From positions 1,471 to 44,610 of the forward strand of contig CAJUMS010000015.1 in assembly GCA_910587465.1 (NCBI GenBank): a stretch of 43,140 nucleotides of DNA, in the 5' to 3' direction. How positions within the stretch are numbered: the stretch's first letter is position 1; every line of letters starts with the position of its first letter. Below the pieces are notes generated by a model. It saw nothing but the letters and a program-made list of their open reading frames with translations, ran no database searches and was not told the DNA's origin. The position numbers were made by a program, and so were the translations under genes. This document shows, in pieces, positions 1-7,416 of the stretch. The DNA is from an uncultured Oscillospiraceae bacterium. Its GTDB lineage: Bacteria > Bacillota > Clostridia > Oscillospirales > Ruminococcaceae.

Positions 1-1
1 G

Positions 2-2641
2 TACGGTTCTCCCTCGGGCGAATTTCGCAGGAACGAGATGATGCGTTCGCGCAATGCCGCGGGGGACGAGCCTACCGAGGTGGAGCTTGTTTTTGAGTGC
101 ATGGGAAAGCGGTACATTGTAATGCGCTCGCTTGCGTATCAGAGAGAAAAGAAGCGTGGATCGGGTACGACGCCCGAGCCTGCCAGAAGTCTTTTGACCT
201 TTCCAGACGACCGCAAGCCGCTTGAAAAAGAGGGTGAGGTCACGGCAAAGATCACCGAGATACTCGGTATAAACGAAAGGCAGTTCAAGCAGATAATCAT
301 GCTGGCGCAGGGCGATTTCCGCAAAATGCTGTTCGCGAAGTCAACAGAGAGGCAAGAGATATTTCGTAAGCTGCTCGATACCGAGATATATAAGCTGTTT
401 CAGCTAAAGATTAAGGAAACCGCCGATAATTCGGTCAAAGACCTTGAAAGCGTTAAAGCCGACATAATTCGCAGTATTGAGCTGATCGAATGCGGTGAAA
501 GTCAGCGGCTTATTGAAGCAAAGGAGGATATCATCATCGGCTCTTTGATTGATATGTCCATGTTGGATACGTTTTCGGAGCTGCTTAGGTCACTAATCTT
601 GTCCGATGAAACTCAGAAAGAGAAATTAAGCGAAGAACTTGAAAAGGTCAAAAAAGTCATTGAGAATATCGTCGGAGACATCATCGCCGCACAGGACAGA
701 AACGGACGATATGAAGAGATCAAAAGGCTGAAAGCGGGTATTCCCGAAACAGAAAAAAAAGCCGTAACCCTGAAGCGCGAATTCGAGAGTATTCATAACG
801 AAAACACTCCGAAAATAAAGGCACTTGAAAAAGATATTACGATCATAGGTGAAAATTTGAGCGAGTATGAAAAGCTCGATGACATCCTTAAGGAGTTGAA
901 AAAAGCCAATGATATCGCCGCAAACGGCAGCAAGAAGATAAAGTTCTTGGAGGAATGCCGTAAAAATGCGGAACAAGAGCTTGAGGAAATGAAGGGGAAG
1001 CTGAACACTCTAGGCAGCGCCGGAGAGAATGCCGCTAATTTAAAAGCCGAAAAGGAGCAGCGCGAGCGCGAAAAAGACGATATTGAAGCGCTGCTGCGCG
1101 ATATCAATGCGTACAACGATATCTGCGGAAAATTATCTGCGGAACAGAGTAAATACCGTAATGCCGACGAAAGCGCGGCACAGCTCGAGAACCAAGCCAA
1201 AATTCTACGCAACCGCTATAACAATGAACGCGCAGGATTGTACGCCGATATCGCGAGTACGCTCTCGGATGGCATACCATGCCCCGTATGCGGTTCGGCA
1301 CACCACCCGAACAAAGCGGTAAGACCGGATAATTCTCCCGATAAAACCGATGTGGAGCTCGCCGAGAAAAACGCTAAATCTGCCCGTAAGAGTGCGGATA
1401 ATCTCTGCAATTCCTGCGAAAAGATCAAGGGTGGTCTTGAAAGCGTCTGCTATTCTGTCGATAGAAAGCTTACCGCTTTGAACATAGAGTGCGAACCGGA
1501 AAATGCCGCCATGGAAGCGAAAAAACGGTTATATTCCGTAAACGCCGAAATTATGAATATCTCCGAAAGGATTGCGGAGGAAACGTCAAAAAACGAGTGC
1601 CGCAAGGAACTTGAGAAATCTATTCCCGACAAGGAAAATGAAGTAAAAGCATTGGGGGAAAAATGTGTTGCGATAAACAGTGAAACAGACATGGCAAGCG
1701 TCCGTGCTGAGGAGCTGAAAAAGCAGTCGGATGGTTTAAAAAGCAAACTCAGATTTTCAGGGAAACTGGATGCGGAGAATGAGATAAAGTCGCTCCGAAC
1801 GCAGTCCGCCACACTAAGCGAAGCGGTACAAAAGGCTAAAAATGCAATGGAGAGCGCTGAAAAGCTCCTTGACGATACTCGCACACGAATAAACGCAGTT
1901 TCCGAGCAGCTTCCCCCCAATTATGCTCCCGTCGACATTGACGAGCTGAATGATAAACAGGCACAGCTTAAGGGGCGTGAAAAAAAACTTTCCGAAATGT
2001 TTAACGCCATAAATCTTCGGCTGAAAGTCAACTCCGGCGTATTAAAAAAGTTAACCGAAAGGATCCCGCAGCTAAATGAGCTTGAGAAACGCGCAAATTT
2101 GCTGAACGGTCTTTCCGACGTCTCCAATGGAAAGGGAAAAGAACAAAGCAGGGCAACGTTGGAAGCCTTTGTGCAGGTAGAGTTTTTCAAGGATGTTTTA
2201 AGACGCGCAAACATACAGTTTGGGCAGATGACGAGCGGACGTTTTAAACTTCGCTGTAAAGAAACATTCACCGATAAACGTTGCGATCACACTCTCGATA
2301 TAAATGTTTTTGACTGTTACAGCGGTAAAGAGAGCGATGTGCGTTCGCTTTCGGGCGGCGAGTCGTTTTTGGCGTCGCTTGCGCTGGCGCTCGGACTTTC
2401 CGAAACGGTTCGTCAAAGCGCGGGCGGTATCGAGCTTGAAACTATGTTCGTGGACGAGGGCTTCGGCTCGCTCGACGACGAGACCTTACAGCAAGCCATG
2501 ACCGCTCTCAACGGGCTTACCGAATCGGGTATTCTTATCGGGATAATCTCCCATGTCAGCGAACTCAAACGCAGTATTACCAAGCAGATAGTTGTCAGAA
2601 AAGACGGTGAGAACGGAAGCCGTGCTGAGATCAAGATATAA
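2..2641 (+). CDS. sbcC: SbcC-type exonuclease ATPase subunit, 5' end cut by the window
   Basis: SbcC is the SMC/Rad50-like ATPase of the SbcCD nuclease, which opens hairpins and processes DNA ends in the cytoplasm. The frame is open to the left edge and reads YGSPSGEFRRNE before the first ATG at 38, matching the conserved stretch after the SbcC Walker A loop. The true start and Walker A therefore lie outside the window. What is visible: a long charged coiled coil, a zinc hook CPVCGSAHH (Cys near residue 415 counted from position 38), a second coiled coil, the ABC signature LSGGESF and Walker B MFVDEGFGSLD near the C-terminus. About 880 residues are visible; the family usually has about 1,000. 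sbcD would be expected just upstream. Confidence 0.93.
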   Translation, partial: YGSPSGEFRRNEMMRSRNAAGDEPTEVELVFECMGKRYIVMRSLAYQREKKRGSGTTPEPARSLLTFPDDRKPLEKEGEVTAKITEILGINERQFKQIIMLAQGDFRKMLFAKSTERQEIFRKLLDTEIYKLFQLKIKETADNSVKDLESVKADIIRSIELIECGESQRLIEAKEDIIIGSLIDMSMLDTFSELLRSLILSDETQKEKLSEELEKVKKVIENIVGDIIAAQDRNGRYEEIKRLKAGIPETEKKAVTLKREFESIHNENTPKIKALEKDITIIGENLSEYEKLDDILKELKKANDIAANGSKKIKFLEECRKNAEQELEEMKGKLNTLGSAGENAANLKAEKEQREREKDDIEALLRDINAYNDICGKLSAEQSKYRNADESAAQLENQAKILRNRYNNERAGLYADIASTLSDGIPCPVCGSAHHPNKAVRPDNSPDKTDVELAEKNAKSARKSADNLCNSCEKIKGGLESVCYSVDRKLTALNIECEPENAAMEAKKRLYSVNAEIMNISERIAEETSKNECRKELEKSIPDKENEVKALGEKCVAINSETDMASVRAEELKKQSDGLKSKLRFSGKLDAENEIKSLRTQSATLSEAVQKAKNAMESAEKLLDDTRTRINAVSEQLPPNYAPVDIDELNDKQAQLKGREKKLSEMFNAINLRLKVNSGVLKKLTERIPQLNELEKRANLLNGLSDVSNGKGKEQSRATLEAFVQVEFFKDVLRRANIQFGQMTSGRFKLRCKETFTDKRCDHTLDINVFDCYSGKESDVRSLSGGESFLASLALALGLSETVRQSAGGIELETMFVDEGFGSLDDETLQQAMTALNGLTESGILIGIISHVSELKRSITKQIVVRKDGENGSRAEIKI

Positions 2642-2722
2642 TATTATGGCTGTGTTGTCATGTTTTGCGGCGGTGATACCGCGGCTAAATCAGAGGGAAA
2701 CGGAATTGAAAGCGGGGGAGCA

Positions 2723-3079
2723 ATGACATTATTCGAGGAGTGTCTGGCGGCGCTTGGCAGCTACAAAATAGCGAAGATATACGAGGCGAAAATGGCGCTG
2801 GCAAATTTGAGTCTGACCGATTATGGGCGGCTGGATTTTCGCCGGTATAAACGTTCACGCGAAATATCGCTTTCGGAGCTTGGCAGGTTGGGTGATTTTT
2901 CCTGTTACATTATTTACAATAATGCTGAGCTGCCTGTGGTGAGGTGCAGATTTAAACAGATACTGATGTGTCTTGACGACGTTCTCGCGCCCGCGTTTGA
3001 TACTTGGATACTGGACGAAAAGTTCTCGCGGATTATCGAGTTTTATCATGACGGGGGCGTTACATTAGCGGAAATTTAG
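2723..3079 (+). CDS. CDI-type toxin immunity-like protein (orphan)
   Basis: A 118-residue soluble protein. It starts MTLFEECLAALG and carries LPVVRCRFKQIL, then DDVLAPAFDTWIL and RIIEFYHDGG. From memory this matches small proteins annotated as CDI toxin immunity proteins, which share a FEEC start, an LPVI core, an AFDTWL segment and an IIEFYHEG end. The ATG at 2723 is preferred over an in-frame ATG at 2660 because GGGGGAG sits just before it. No toxin or polymorphic-toxin gene is present beside it. The next gene is also immunity-like and begins nine bases downstream. The family match is recalled, not searched; binding a toxin is inference. Confidence 0.6.
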   Translation: MTLFEECLAALGSYKIAKIYEAKMALANLSLTDYGRLDFRRYKRSREISLSELGRLGDFSCYIIYNNAELPVVRCRFKQILMCLDDVLAPAFDTWILDEKFSRIIEFYHDGGVTLAEI

Positions 3080-3087
3080 GGAGAACT

Positions 3088-3534
3088 ATGGTTTTGAAAT
3101 TAATGTGGAAAGAGATGGAGTTCTCAATCAAGATAGGCGGTTATACAGCGCCGTGTGATAATTATCGCTGGGAGGACAACTGGTGCAAGGTCGACTTGCA
3201 AATTAAGGTTGGAGACTACATGGATTATTATGTTGAGAACGATGAAATGCTCGCGTCTTGCGAGGTGCTGTCGCTGGCTCGTCGGTTGGAAAATCTGCTG
3301 AACGGCGGTATAACAAAGCAAACTCAGATCGGCTTTACCGAACCCGATCTCACATTTGAGCTTTATCCGAAGTCGGCGCTCGGCAAGGACGAACTTGATG
3401 TGTGGGCGGAGATGCATATTGCTTTGCGGCTGAAAGACACAAACTACAACGGCGCGGTGCTGATTTTGCCGTTAGAACGCGGCGATATTGAGATGCTTTT
3501 ACACTATCTGAAAGGAGTGGTTGGAAATGGCTGA
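3088..3534 (+). CDS. WapI-like immunity or unknown protein
   Basis: A 148-residue soluble protein with no signal peptide or membrane segment. It begins with beta-rich sequence (FSIKIGGYTAP, NWCKVDLQIKVGDY) followed by WAEMHIALRL and a helical C-terminus. This pattern recalls WapI-type immunity proteins, but weakly. A GGGAG site lies six bases before the ATG. The gene is nine bases downstream of the CDI-immunity-like gene, and its stop codon overlaps the start of the methyltransferase gene, so the three are probably co-transcribed. Unknown function is a fair alternative. Confidence 0.5.
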   Translation: MVLKLMWKEMEFSIKIGGYTAPCDNYRWEDNWCKVDLQIKVGDYMDYYVENDEMLASCEVLSLARRLENLLNGGITKQTQIGFTEPDLTFELYPKSALGKDELDVWAEMHIALRLKDTNYNGAVLILPLERGDIEMLLHYLKGVVGNG

Positions 3535-4294
3535 CTGGAACAGCGAACAGTATTTGAAATTCAAGGCGCAGCGCACTCAGCCCGCTATTGACTTGGCGGC
3601 GCGGCTGAACGGAAAACCATTGGAGGTAATAGACCTCGGCTGCGGTCCCGGAAATTCTACGCGCGTTCTGAAAAGCCGCTTTCCCGAAGCGTTTGTTATC
3701 GGCGCGGACAACAGTGCTAATATGGTGAAAAAGGCGCGCGAGGACAATCCCGATCTGGACTTTATCATTCTGGATATTTCGGGCGATATGTCTGAGATGC
3801 GCGGGAAGTTCGACGTTGTTTTCTCTAATGCCTGTCTGCAATGGCTGCCTGATCACACAGAGCTGCTGCCGAGACTGTTCGAGCTGTTGAGAAAGGGCGG
3901 AGCGCTTGCGGTGCAGATACCAATGAACTATGACGAGCCTATACACCAAATAATCGGGAGGATCTCCGAGAGCGAAAAGTGGTCGAATAAATTTCCCGAA
4001 AAGCGGATATTCGGCACACTTACACAGTCGGAATATTTTGATATCCTCAGCGCTATGACGGATGATTTCGAGATGTGGCAGACAACCTACTGTCATCGTA
4101 TGCCGAGTATCGAGAGCATTATCGAATGGTATCGCTCTACGGGGCTGCGCACGTATCTCGCGGCTTTGTCCGAGGAGCAAGGCGCGGAATTTATAGCGGA
4201 TATTTCGGTGGAGCTTGCAAAGGAATATCCGAAACAGAAAAACGGAGAGATAATTTTCAGATTTCCGCGGTTTTTCTTTATAGCTAATAAGTAA
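3527..4294 (+). CDS. Class I SAM methyltransferase, trans-aconitate methyltransferase (Tam) type
   Basis: Probably methylates a small carboxylic acid such as trans-aconitate, using S-adenosylmethionine in the cytoplasm. It starts MADWNSEQYLKFKAQRT, which matches the Tam opening W.p..YlkF...R. SAM motif I is VIDLGCGPGNST, followed by IGADNSANMV, the acidic DLDFIILDISG and SNACLQWLPDH, all typical of Tam. About 255 residues, a normal length. The ATG at 3527 is preferred over a TTG at 3521 because AGGAG at 3513-3517 is better spaced. It overlaps the stop of the preceding gene. The exact substrate is not certain. Confidence 0.82.
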   Translation: MADWNSEQYLKFKAQRTQPAIDLAARLNGKPLEVIDLGCGPGNSTRVLKSRFPEAFVIGADNSANMVKKAREDNPDLDFIILDISGDMSEMRGKFDVVFSNACLQWLPDHTELLPRLFELLRKGGALAVQIPMNYDEPIHQIIGRISESEKWSNKFPEKRIFGTLTQSEYFDILSAMTDDFEMWQTTYCHRMPSIESIIEWYRSTGLRTYLAALSEEQGAEFIADISVELAKEYPKQKNGEIIFRFPRFFFIANK

Positions 4295-4355
4295 TTAATT
4301 TTTTTCCGCGTCGTTTGCCGCGGGAAAATAAAAATATCTACCGGAGGTTTTTATT

Positions 4356-5189
4356 ATGAACGAAGTTTACGAAAAGCTGAAAAAATGTCACGAGGCTGTG
4401 GCGAAGAGGATCACATTCAAGCCCGAGCTGGCGCTTATTCTAGGCAGCGGGCTGGGTGATTTCTGCGACACCATGGACGTTAAGGAAACACTGCCGTACA
4501 GCGAGATCGAAGGATTTCCGAAAAGTACCGTTGCGGGGCATAAAGGACAATTTGTGTTCGGGTACTCGGGCAGTGTGCCTATCGTAGCTATGCAGGGTCG
4601 AGTTCACTTCTACGAGGGCTATCCCGTGCAGGACGTTGTACTGCCCACAAGGTTAATGCACCTTATGGGCGCGAAAACGCTGTTCCTCACCAACGCGGCG
4701 GGCGGAATTAATCCTGCCTTTCACGCGGGGGATTTTATGCTGATAACCGATCATATCAGCTCGCTTGTTCCCTCTCCCCTTATCGGCACGAATATTGACG
4801 AGCTGGGTACGCGTTTCCCCGATATGAGCGAGGTGTACAGTCGCCGTCTGCGCACGATAATAGAGAATTCGGCCGCTGCCGAGGGCGTATCGTTACAGCG
4901 TGGCGTGTATATTCAGACCACAGGTCCGAACTATGAGACCCCCGCCGAGATACGCGCTTACGGACGGCTCGGCGCTGACGCCGTGGGTATGTCCACCGCT
5001 ATCGAAGCTATGGCGGCTCGTCACTGCGGAATGGAGGTCTGCGGCATTTCCTGCATTTCCAATCTCGCCGCGGGAATTTCCGCAAATCCCCTCTCGCATA
5101 AGGAGGTACAGGAGACCGCCGACCGCGTCGCACCGCTGTTCAGAAAGCTCGTGGCGAGGGCGATATCGGATATATGCGCGGGTAAGTAA
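4356..5189 (+). CDS. punA: Purine nucleoside phosphorylase (trimeric type I)
   Basis: Cleaves inosine and guanosine with phosphate to free base and ribose-1-phosphate in purine salvage. The 277-residue protein shows the phosphate loop LGSGLGDF, GHKGQFVFGY, the MQGRVHFYEGY motif, FLTNAAGGI, the base-binding region TGPNYETPAEIR, VGMSTAIEA, and ISCISNLAAG with an Asn that contacts the base. Length and motif order are those of PunA/PNP-I. A clear GGAGG lies before the ATG. It is probably transcribed alone; the remnant after it ends in a strong terminator. Confidence 0.95.
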   Translation: MNEVYEKLKKCHEAVAKRITFKPELALILGSGLGDFCDTMDVKETLPYSEIEGFPKSTVAGHKGQFVFGYSGSVPIVAMQGRVHFYEGYPVQDVVLPTRLMHLMGAKTLFLTNAAGGINPAFHAGDFMLITDHISSLVPSPLIGTNIDELGTRFPDMSEVYSRRLRTIIENSAAAEGVSLQRGVYIQTTGPNYETPAEIRAYGRLGADAVGMSTAIEAMAARHCGMEVCGISCISNLAAGISANPLSHKEVQETADRVAPLFRKLVARAISDICAGK

Positions 5190-5215
5190 CTCACGTTAAG
5201 ACGGGAGGAACACTT

Positions 5216-5328
5216 ATGAAAAGGCTGTTCGCGCTGTTCAATATATTATTAGGTATACTGCTGACTAGGATATAGAGTTTGAGTTTACCGTAACGGATAT
5301 CACGGCGAAGAACCTCTGTATTAAAAAT
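5216..5328 (+). pseudogene. Remnant of a small membrane or secreted protein gene
   Basis: A good ribosome site (GGGAGG) precedes an ATG that opens a 19-codon frame with a hydrophobic start (MKRLFALFNILLGILL) and then stops at 5275. Shifting frame at about 5269 continues into coding-like sequence (DIEFEFTVTDITAKNLCIKNH) up to a strong terminator. The pattern is a start, a membrane or signal segment and a C-terminal scrap joined by a deletion with frameshift. Nothing is left to identify the family. Confidence 0.4.
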
Positions 5329-5329
5329 C

Positions 5330-5368
5330 ATATCCCCGCAGAGCAAATGTTCTGCGGGGATATTTTTT
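5330..5368 (+). terminator. Intrinsic terminator after punA and the gene remnant
   Basis: Perfect 13-bp inverted repeat ATATCCCCGCAGA (5330-5342) and TCTGCGGGGATAT (5351-5363), with an 8-base loop and a run of six T ending at 5368. Confidence 0.93.
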
Positions 5369-5380
5369 GCCCTTCACCCG

Positions 5381-5448
5381 ACATTTTGAAAAATATTTTT
5401 GAAATTTTGTAAAATATACTTGACATTTTGTAAAAGATATGATATACT
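5381..5448 (+). promoter_or_regulatory. Promoter with three phased operator repeats for the XRE operon
   Basis: A near-consensus sigma-A promoter: TTGACA at 5420-5425, 17-bp spacer, TATACT at 5443-5448. ATTTTG occurs at 5383, 5404 and 5425, exactly 21 bp (two helical turns) apart, within longer copies close to ACATTTTGTAAAA. The last copy runs from the -35 into the spacer. This is the layout expected for binding by the XRE protein encoded directly downstream, which would then repress its own operon. The sequence shows the repeats; the binding is inference. Confidence 0.8.
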
Positions 5449-5467
5449 ACAATCAAGAGGTGAGGAT

Positions 5468-5680
5468 ATGGCGAAAAACTTACGAATGAAAGCCGCCCGC
5501 GCCGCCCTAGACCTTTCGCAGGACGAACTTGCGAAAAAGGTTAAGGTGACGAGGCAAACGATAAGCGCCGTGGAAAACGGCGACTACAATCCGACGATAA
5601 ATTTGTGCATAGACATATGCAGAGCGCTCGGCAAGACGCTTGACGAGCTGTTCTGGAATGACGAGGGAGGTAAATCATGA
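5468..5680 (+). CDS. Small XRE-family HTH regulator
   Basis: A 70-residue DNA-binding protein that is nearly all helix-turn-helix: LDLSQDELAKKVKVTRQTISAVENGDYNPTINL, followed by a C-terminal helix LGKTLDELFW. It is the short Cro/YgzD-like type that usually heads a membrane-protein operon. The ATG at 5468 is chosen over an upstream ATG at 5399, which lies upstream of the promoter; AGAGGTGAGG precedes it. It overlaps the next gene by four bases (ATGA). It probably binds the repeats in its own promoter. Confidence 0.92.
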   Translation: MAKNLRMKAARAALDLSQDELAKKVKVTRQTISAVENGDYNPTINLCIDICRALGKTLDELFWNDEGGKS

Positions 5681-6189
5681 GATTAAAATCATTTGATAAA
5701 TTCTGCGAGAGATTGATACTTTCGGAGCCCGGCAGTCAGAAAGAGGTATTTGACGAGCGGCAGAACGTTATGCGTTCGCGGCTGGCGATAGAGGCGCTGT
5801 TTCTTTATGTGGGTATGACTATCGTAAACAGCATGGTAACGGAGCTGTTCTACCAATGGGCGGAGAGCCAGATGACGGTAACGCTGCTGTTCGCGGTGAT
5901 ATGTCTGCTTTGGTGGGAGATCCGGTGCGCGGTCAAGGGCTGTATGCTCGCGGTAAGCGGCAGATACGCGCAGAAGTACTCGGCGGTAATGATCATTGTT
6001 ATCGGAGCGCTGAACGGATTTCGTTATGTGTTTGATATCGGCGAGGAGGATTATTTTATCACGGACGGCAAGCTTTCGGGGGACTTTGTGTTCGCGCTGT
6101 GCTTTTTGCTGATGATAGGCTGCGGGATTTTTATGCTGTGCGTTATGCGGCATGAGGAGAAAAGGAACGAAAGCGAGGTAGAACAATGA
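5677..6189 (+). CDS. Membrane protein, paralogue 1 of 3 in an XRE operon
   Basis: A 170-residue membrane protein of a family I cannot name. It opens with MRLKSFDKFCERLI and a short charged region ending KEVFDERQNV, then shows about four hydrophobic segments (LFLYVGMTIVNSMV, VTLLFAVICLLWW, AVMIIVIGAL, VFALCFLLMIGCGIFML). It shares the LKSFD opening, the DERQ motif and the YxWAES segment with the next gene, so the two arose by tandem duplication. It is translationally coupled to the XRE gene and to the following gene by four-base overlaps. Small XRE plus multi-pass membrane protein pairs are common in Firmicutes; their substrates are mostly unknown. Confidence 0.88.
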   Translation: MRLKSFDKFCERLILSEPGSQKEVFDERQNVMRSRLAIEALFLYVGMTIVNSMVTELFYQWAESQMTVTLLFAVICLLWWEIRCAVKGCMLAVSGRYAQKYSAVMIIVIGALNGFRYVFDIGEEDYFITDGKLSGDFVFALCFLLMIGCGIFMLCVMRHEEKRNESEVEQ

Positions 6190-6689
6190 GCTTGAAATCA
6201 TTTGACAAATTCCTTGAAAATTATATACTCGGACAGCCGAACAGCAAAAAGGAGATCATGGACGAGCGGCAGAAGATCGCGCGCACCCAAATATTGGCTG
6301 AGGCGCTGATAATCTTTTCGGGCTTGTCGTTTATCAGTAACTTTGTAATGGATCTCTGGTACAGGTGGGCGGAGAGCTACGCCTCGCCTATGCTGATATT
6401 CTTTATGCTCTGCATGATATATTTCAATATCCGCTGCTTTGCAAAGGGCTGTCTTATCGGGATAAACGGCGGCAAAGCCATAAAATTCACAGGTCTCTAC
6501 GCTATATTTATGGGTGGAATGATGGGCGCGAAATATTTGTTCGGAAACGAGGAGTATCGCAGTCTTTTCGCCGATGTCAGACCAACGGATGACTTCTGTT
6601 TTATTGCGGCGTGGATACTGTTTGTTGTATACGGCGTGCTTACGATAATTTTTGCAAAAGCCGATCAAAAGAAGAAAGGGGACGAATAA
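6186..6689 (+). CDS. Membrane protein, paralogue 2 of 3 in an XRE operon
   Basis: A 167-residue paralogue of the preceding protein: MSLKSFDKFLENYILGQ, KEIMDERQKI, then LIIFSGLSFISNFV, LWYRWAESYASPML, MLCMIYFNIRCFAKG and two further hydrophobic segments. The charged N-terminus is probably cytoplasmic, with four membrane segments after it. It starts within the end of paralogue 1 (ATGA overlap) and ends one base before the ATG of paralogue 3. Function unknown. Confidence 0.87.
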   Translation: MSLKSFDKFLENYILGQPNSKKEIMDERQKIARTQILAEALIIFSGLSFISNFVMDLWYRWAESYASPMLIFFMLCMIYFNIRCFAKGCLIGINGGKAIKFTGLYAIFMGGMMGAKYLFGNEEYRSLFADVRPTDDFCFIAAWILFVVYGVLTIIFAKADQKKKGDE

Positions 6690-6690
6690 T

Positions 6691-7223
6691 ATGAGCTTGA
6701 AGTCATTTGACGATTTCTGCGCGAAGATAGTCAACAACGACCCCATAGTTTCGCAGAAGGATATTTTTGATGAGCGGCAAACCGTCGTGCGTTCGCAGAT
6801 CACGACAAGGGCGCTGTGGGCTTTCGTTATTATGTCGGGAATCTCCTTGTTATGGAGTGCGGACCGCAGTGGTGCGAGAGCTGGGTGCTTTCAACGGCAA
6901 TATTTGGTGCAATAGCGTATCTGTACTGGGTCTGCGCGAACGCGAGGCGAGGCTCGCTGTTCGGCGTAAACGGCACGGCGACCTTGGCTTCGCAGATGGG
7001 TTTCCTTTTCGGCGACGCGGTTATTCTGTCTGTTATGATAATGATGGACAAGGACAACGATGACTTTATGGAACACTTCTTAATCCGCAACAACATGGTA
7101 TCGGAATATTTTGCGTTAACTTTAAGCTGTGTGCTGATGTTAACGTTGGGTATAGTTATGGCGGTCTGCATCGGCAATTATAGAAAAAGGGAAAAGGCGG
7201 AAAGGGGTAATGATGATAAGTGA
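6691..7223 (+). pseudogene. Membrane protein, paralogue 3 of 3, frameshifted
   Basis: It begins MSLKSFDDFCAKIV and KDIFDERQTV like its two neighbours, and enters the first membrane segment (LWAFVIMSGISLL) in the frame starting at 6691. That frame then runs into non-homologous sequence and stops at 6915. The expected continuation (VMECGPQWCESWVLSTAIFGA, then ANARRGSLFGVNG) lies in the -1 frame and runs to the stop at 7221-7223. The switch falls around 6845-6860, at a site with no canonical slippery heptamer. The copy is therefore broken, or the assembly has a one-base error there. Joined, it would be about 177 residues, like the paralogues. Confidence 0.75.
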
Positions 7224-7308
7224 TATCTGGGAGATGATCTGCGTGCTGATGAACATCAGGCTCGGTCTCATTTGGGCATTGGAAATGCGTTTGTATGGGT
7301 TCCTATGA
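7210..7308 (+). CDS. Possible 32-residue small membrane peptide
   Basis: An ATG at 7210 lies inside the end of the third paralogue, preceded by AAAGGGG, and opens a 32-codon frame (MMISDIWEMICVLMNIRLGL...) ending just before a terminator. It is amphipathic to hydrophobic. Position and ribosome site fit a coupled last gene of the XRE operon, but with so short a frame chance cannot be excluded. Confidence 0.35.
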   Translation: MMISDIWEMICVLMNIRLGLIWALEMRLYGFL

Positions 7309-7312
7309 TACA

Positions 7313-7346
7313 AAACCGCGGCAAAAAATATTGCCGCGGTTTCGTT
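7313..7346 (+). terminator. Terminator of the XRE/membrane-protein operon
   Basis: A perfect 12-bp inverted repeat AAACCGCGGCAA / TTGCCGCGGTTT (7313-7324 and 7331-7342) with a short A-rich loop, followed by TCGTTTATT. It lies between the rightward operon and the leftward solute-binding gene and could serve both strands. Confidence 0.85.
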
Positions 7347-7416
7347 TATTATACAATAGACTGAGCTTGACATGGCTTGCTTGGAGGTGCCTGTCATTCC
7401 TTTGGGAGGATTTACC

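Noticed and set aside
3350..4180. 276-codon reverse-strand frame
   Set aside because: It is antisense to the Tam-like gene, which has clear SAM motifs; no ribosome site or protein-like features. The same holds for long shadow frames under sbcC, leuS, valS and the nucleotidyltransferase.
4295..4355. Terminator after the Tam-like gene
   Set aside because: The CCGCG/CGCGG hairpin has its T-run before and A-run after it, so it fits neither direction.
6691..7223. Programmed -1 ribosomal frameshift in the third membrane paralogue
   Set aside because: No X-XXY-YYZ slippery heptamer or downstream pseudoknot is seen at the switch, so a mutation or sequence error is simpler.
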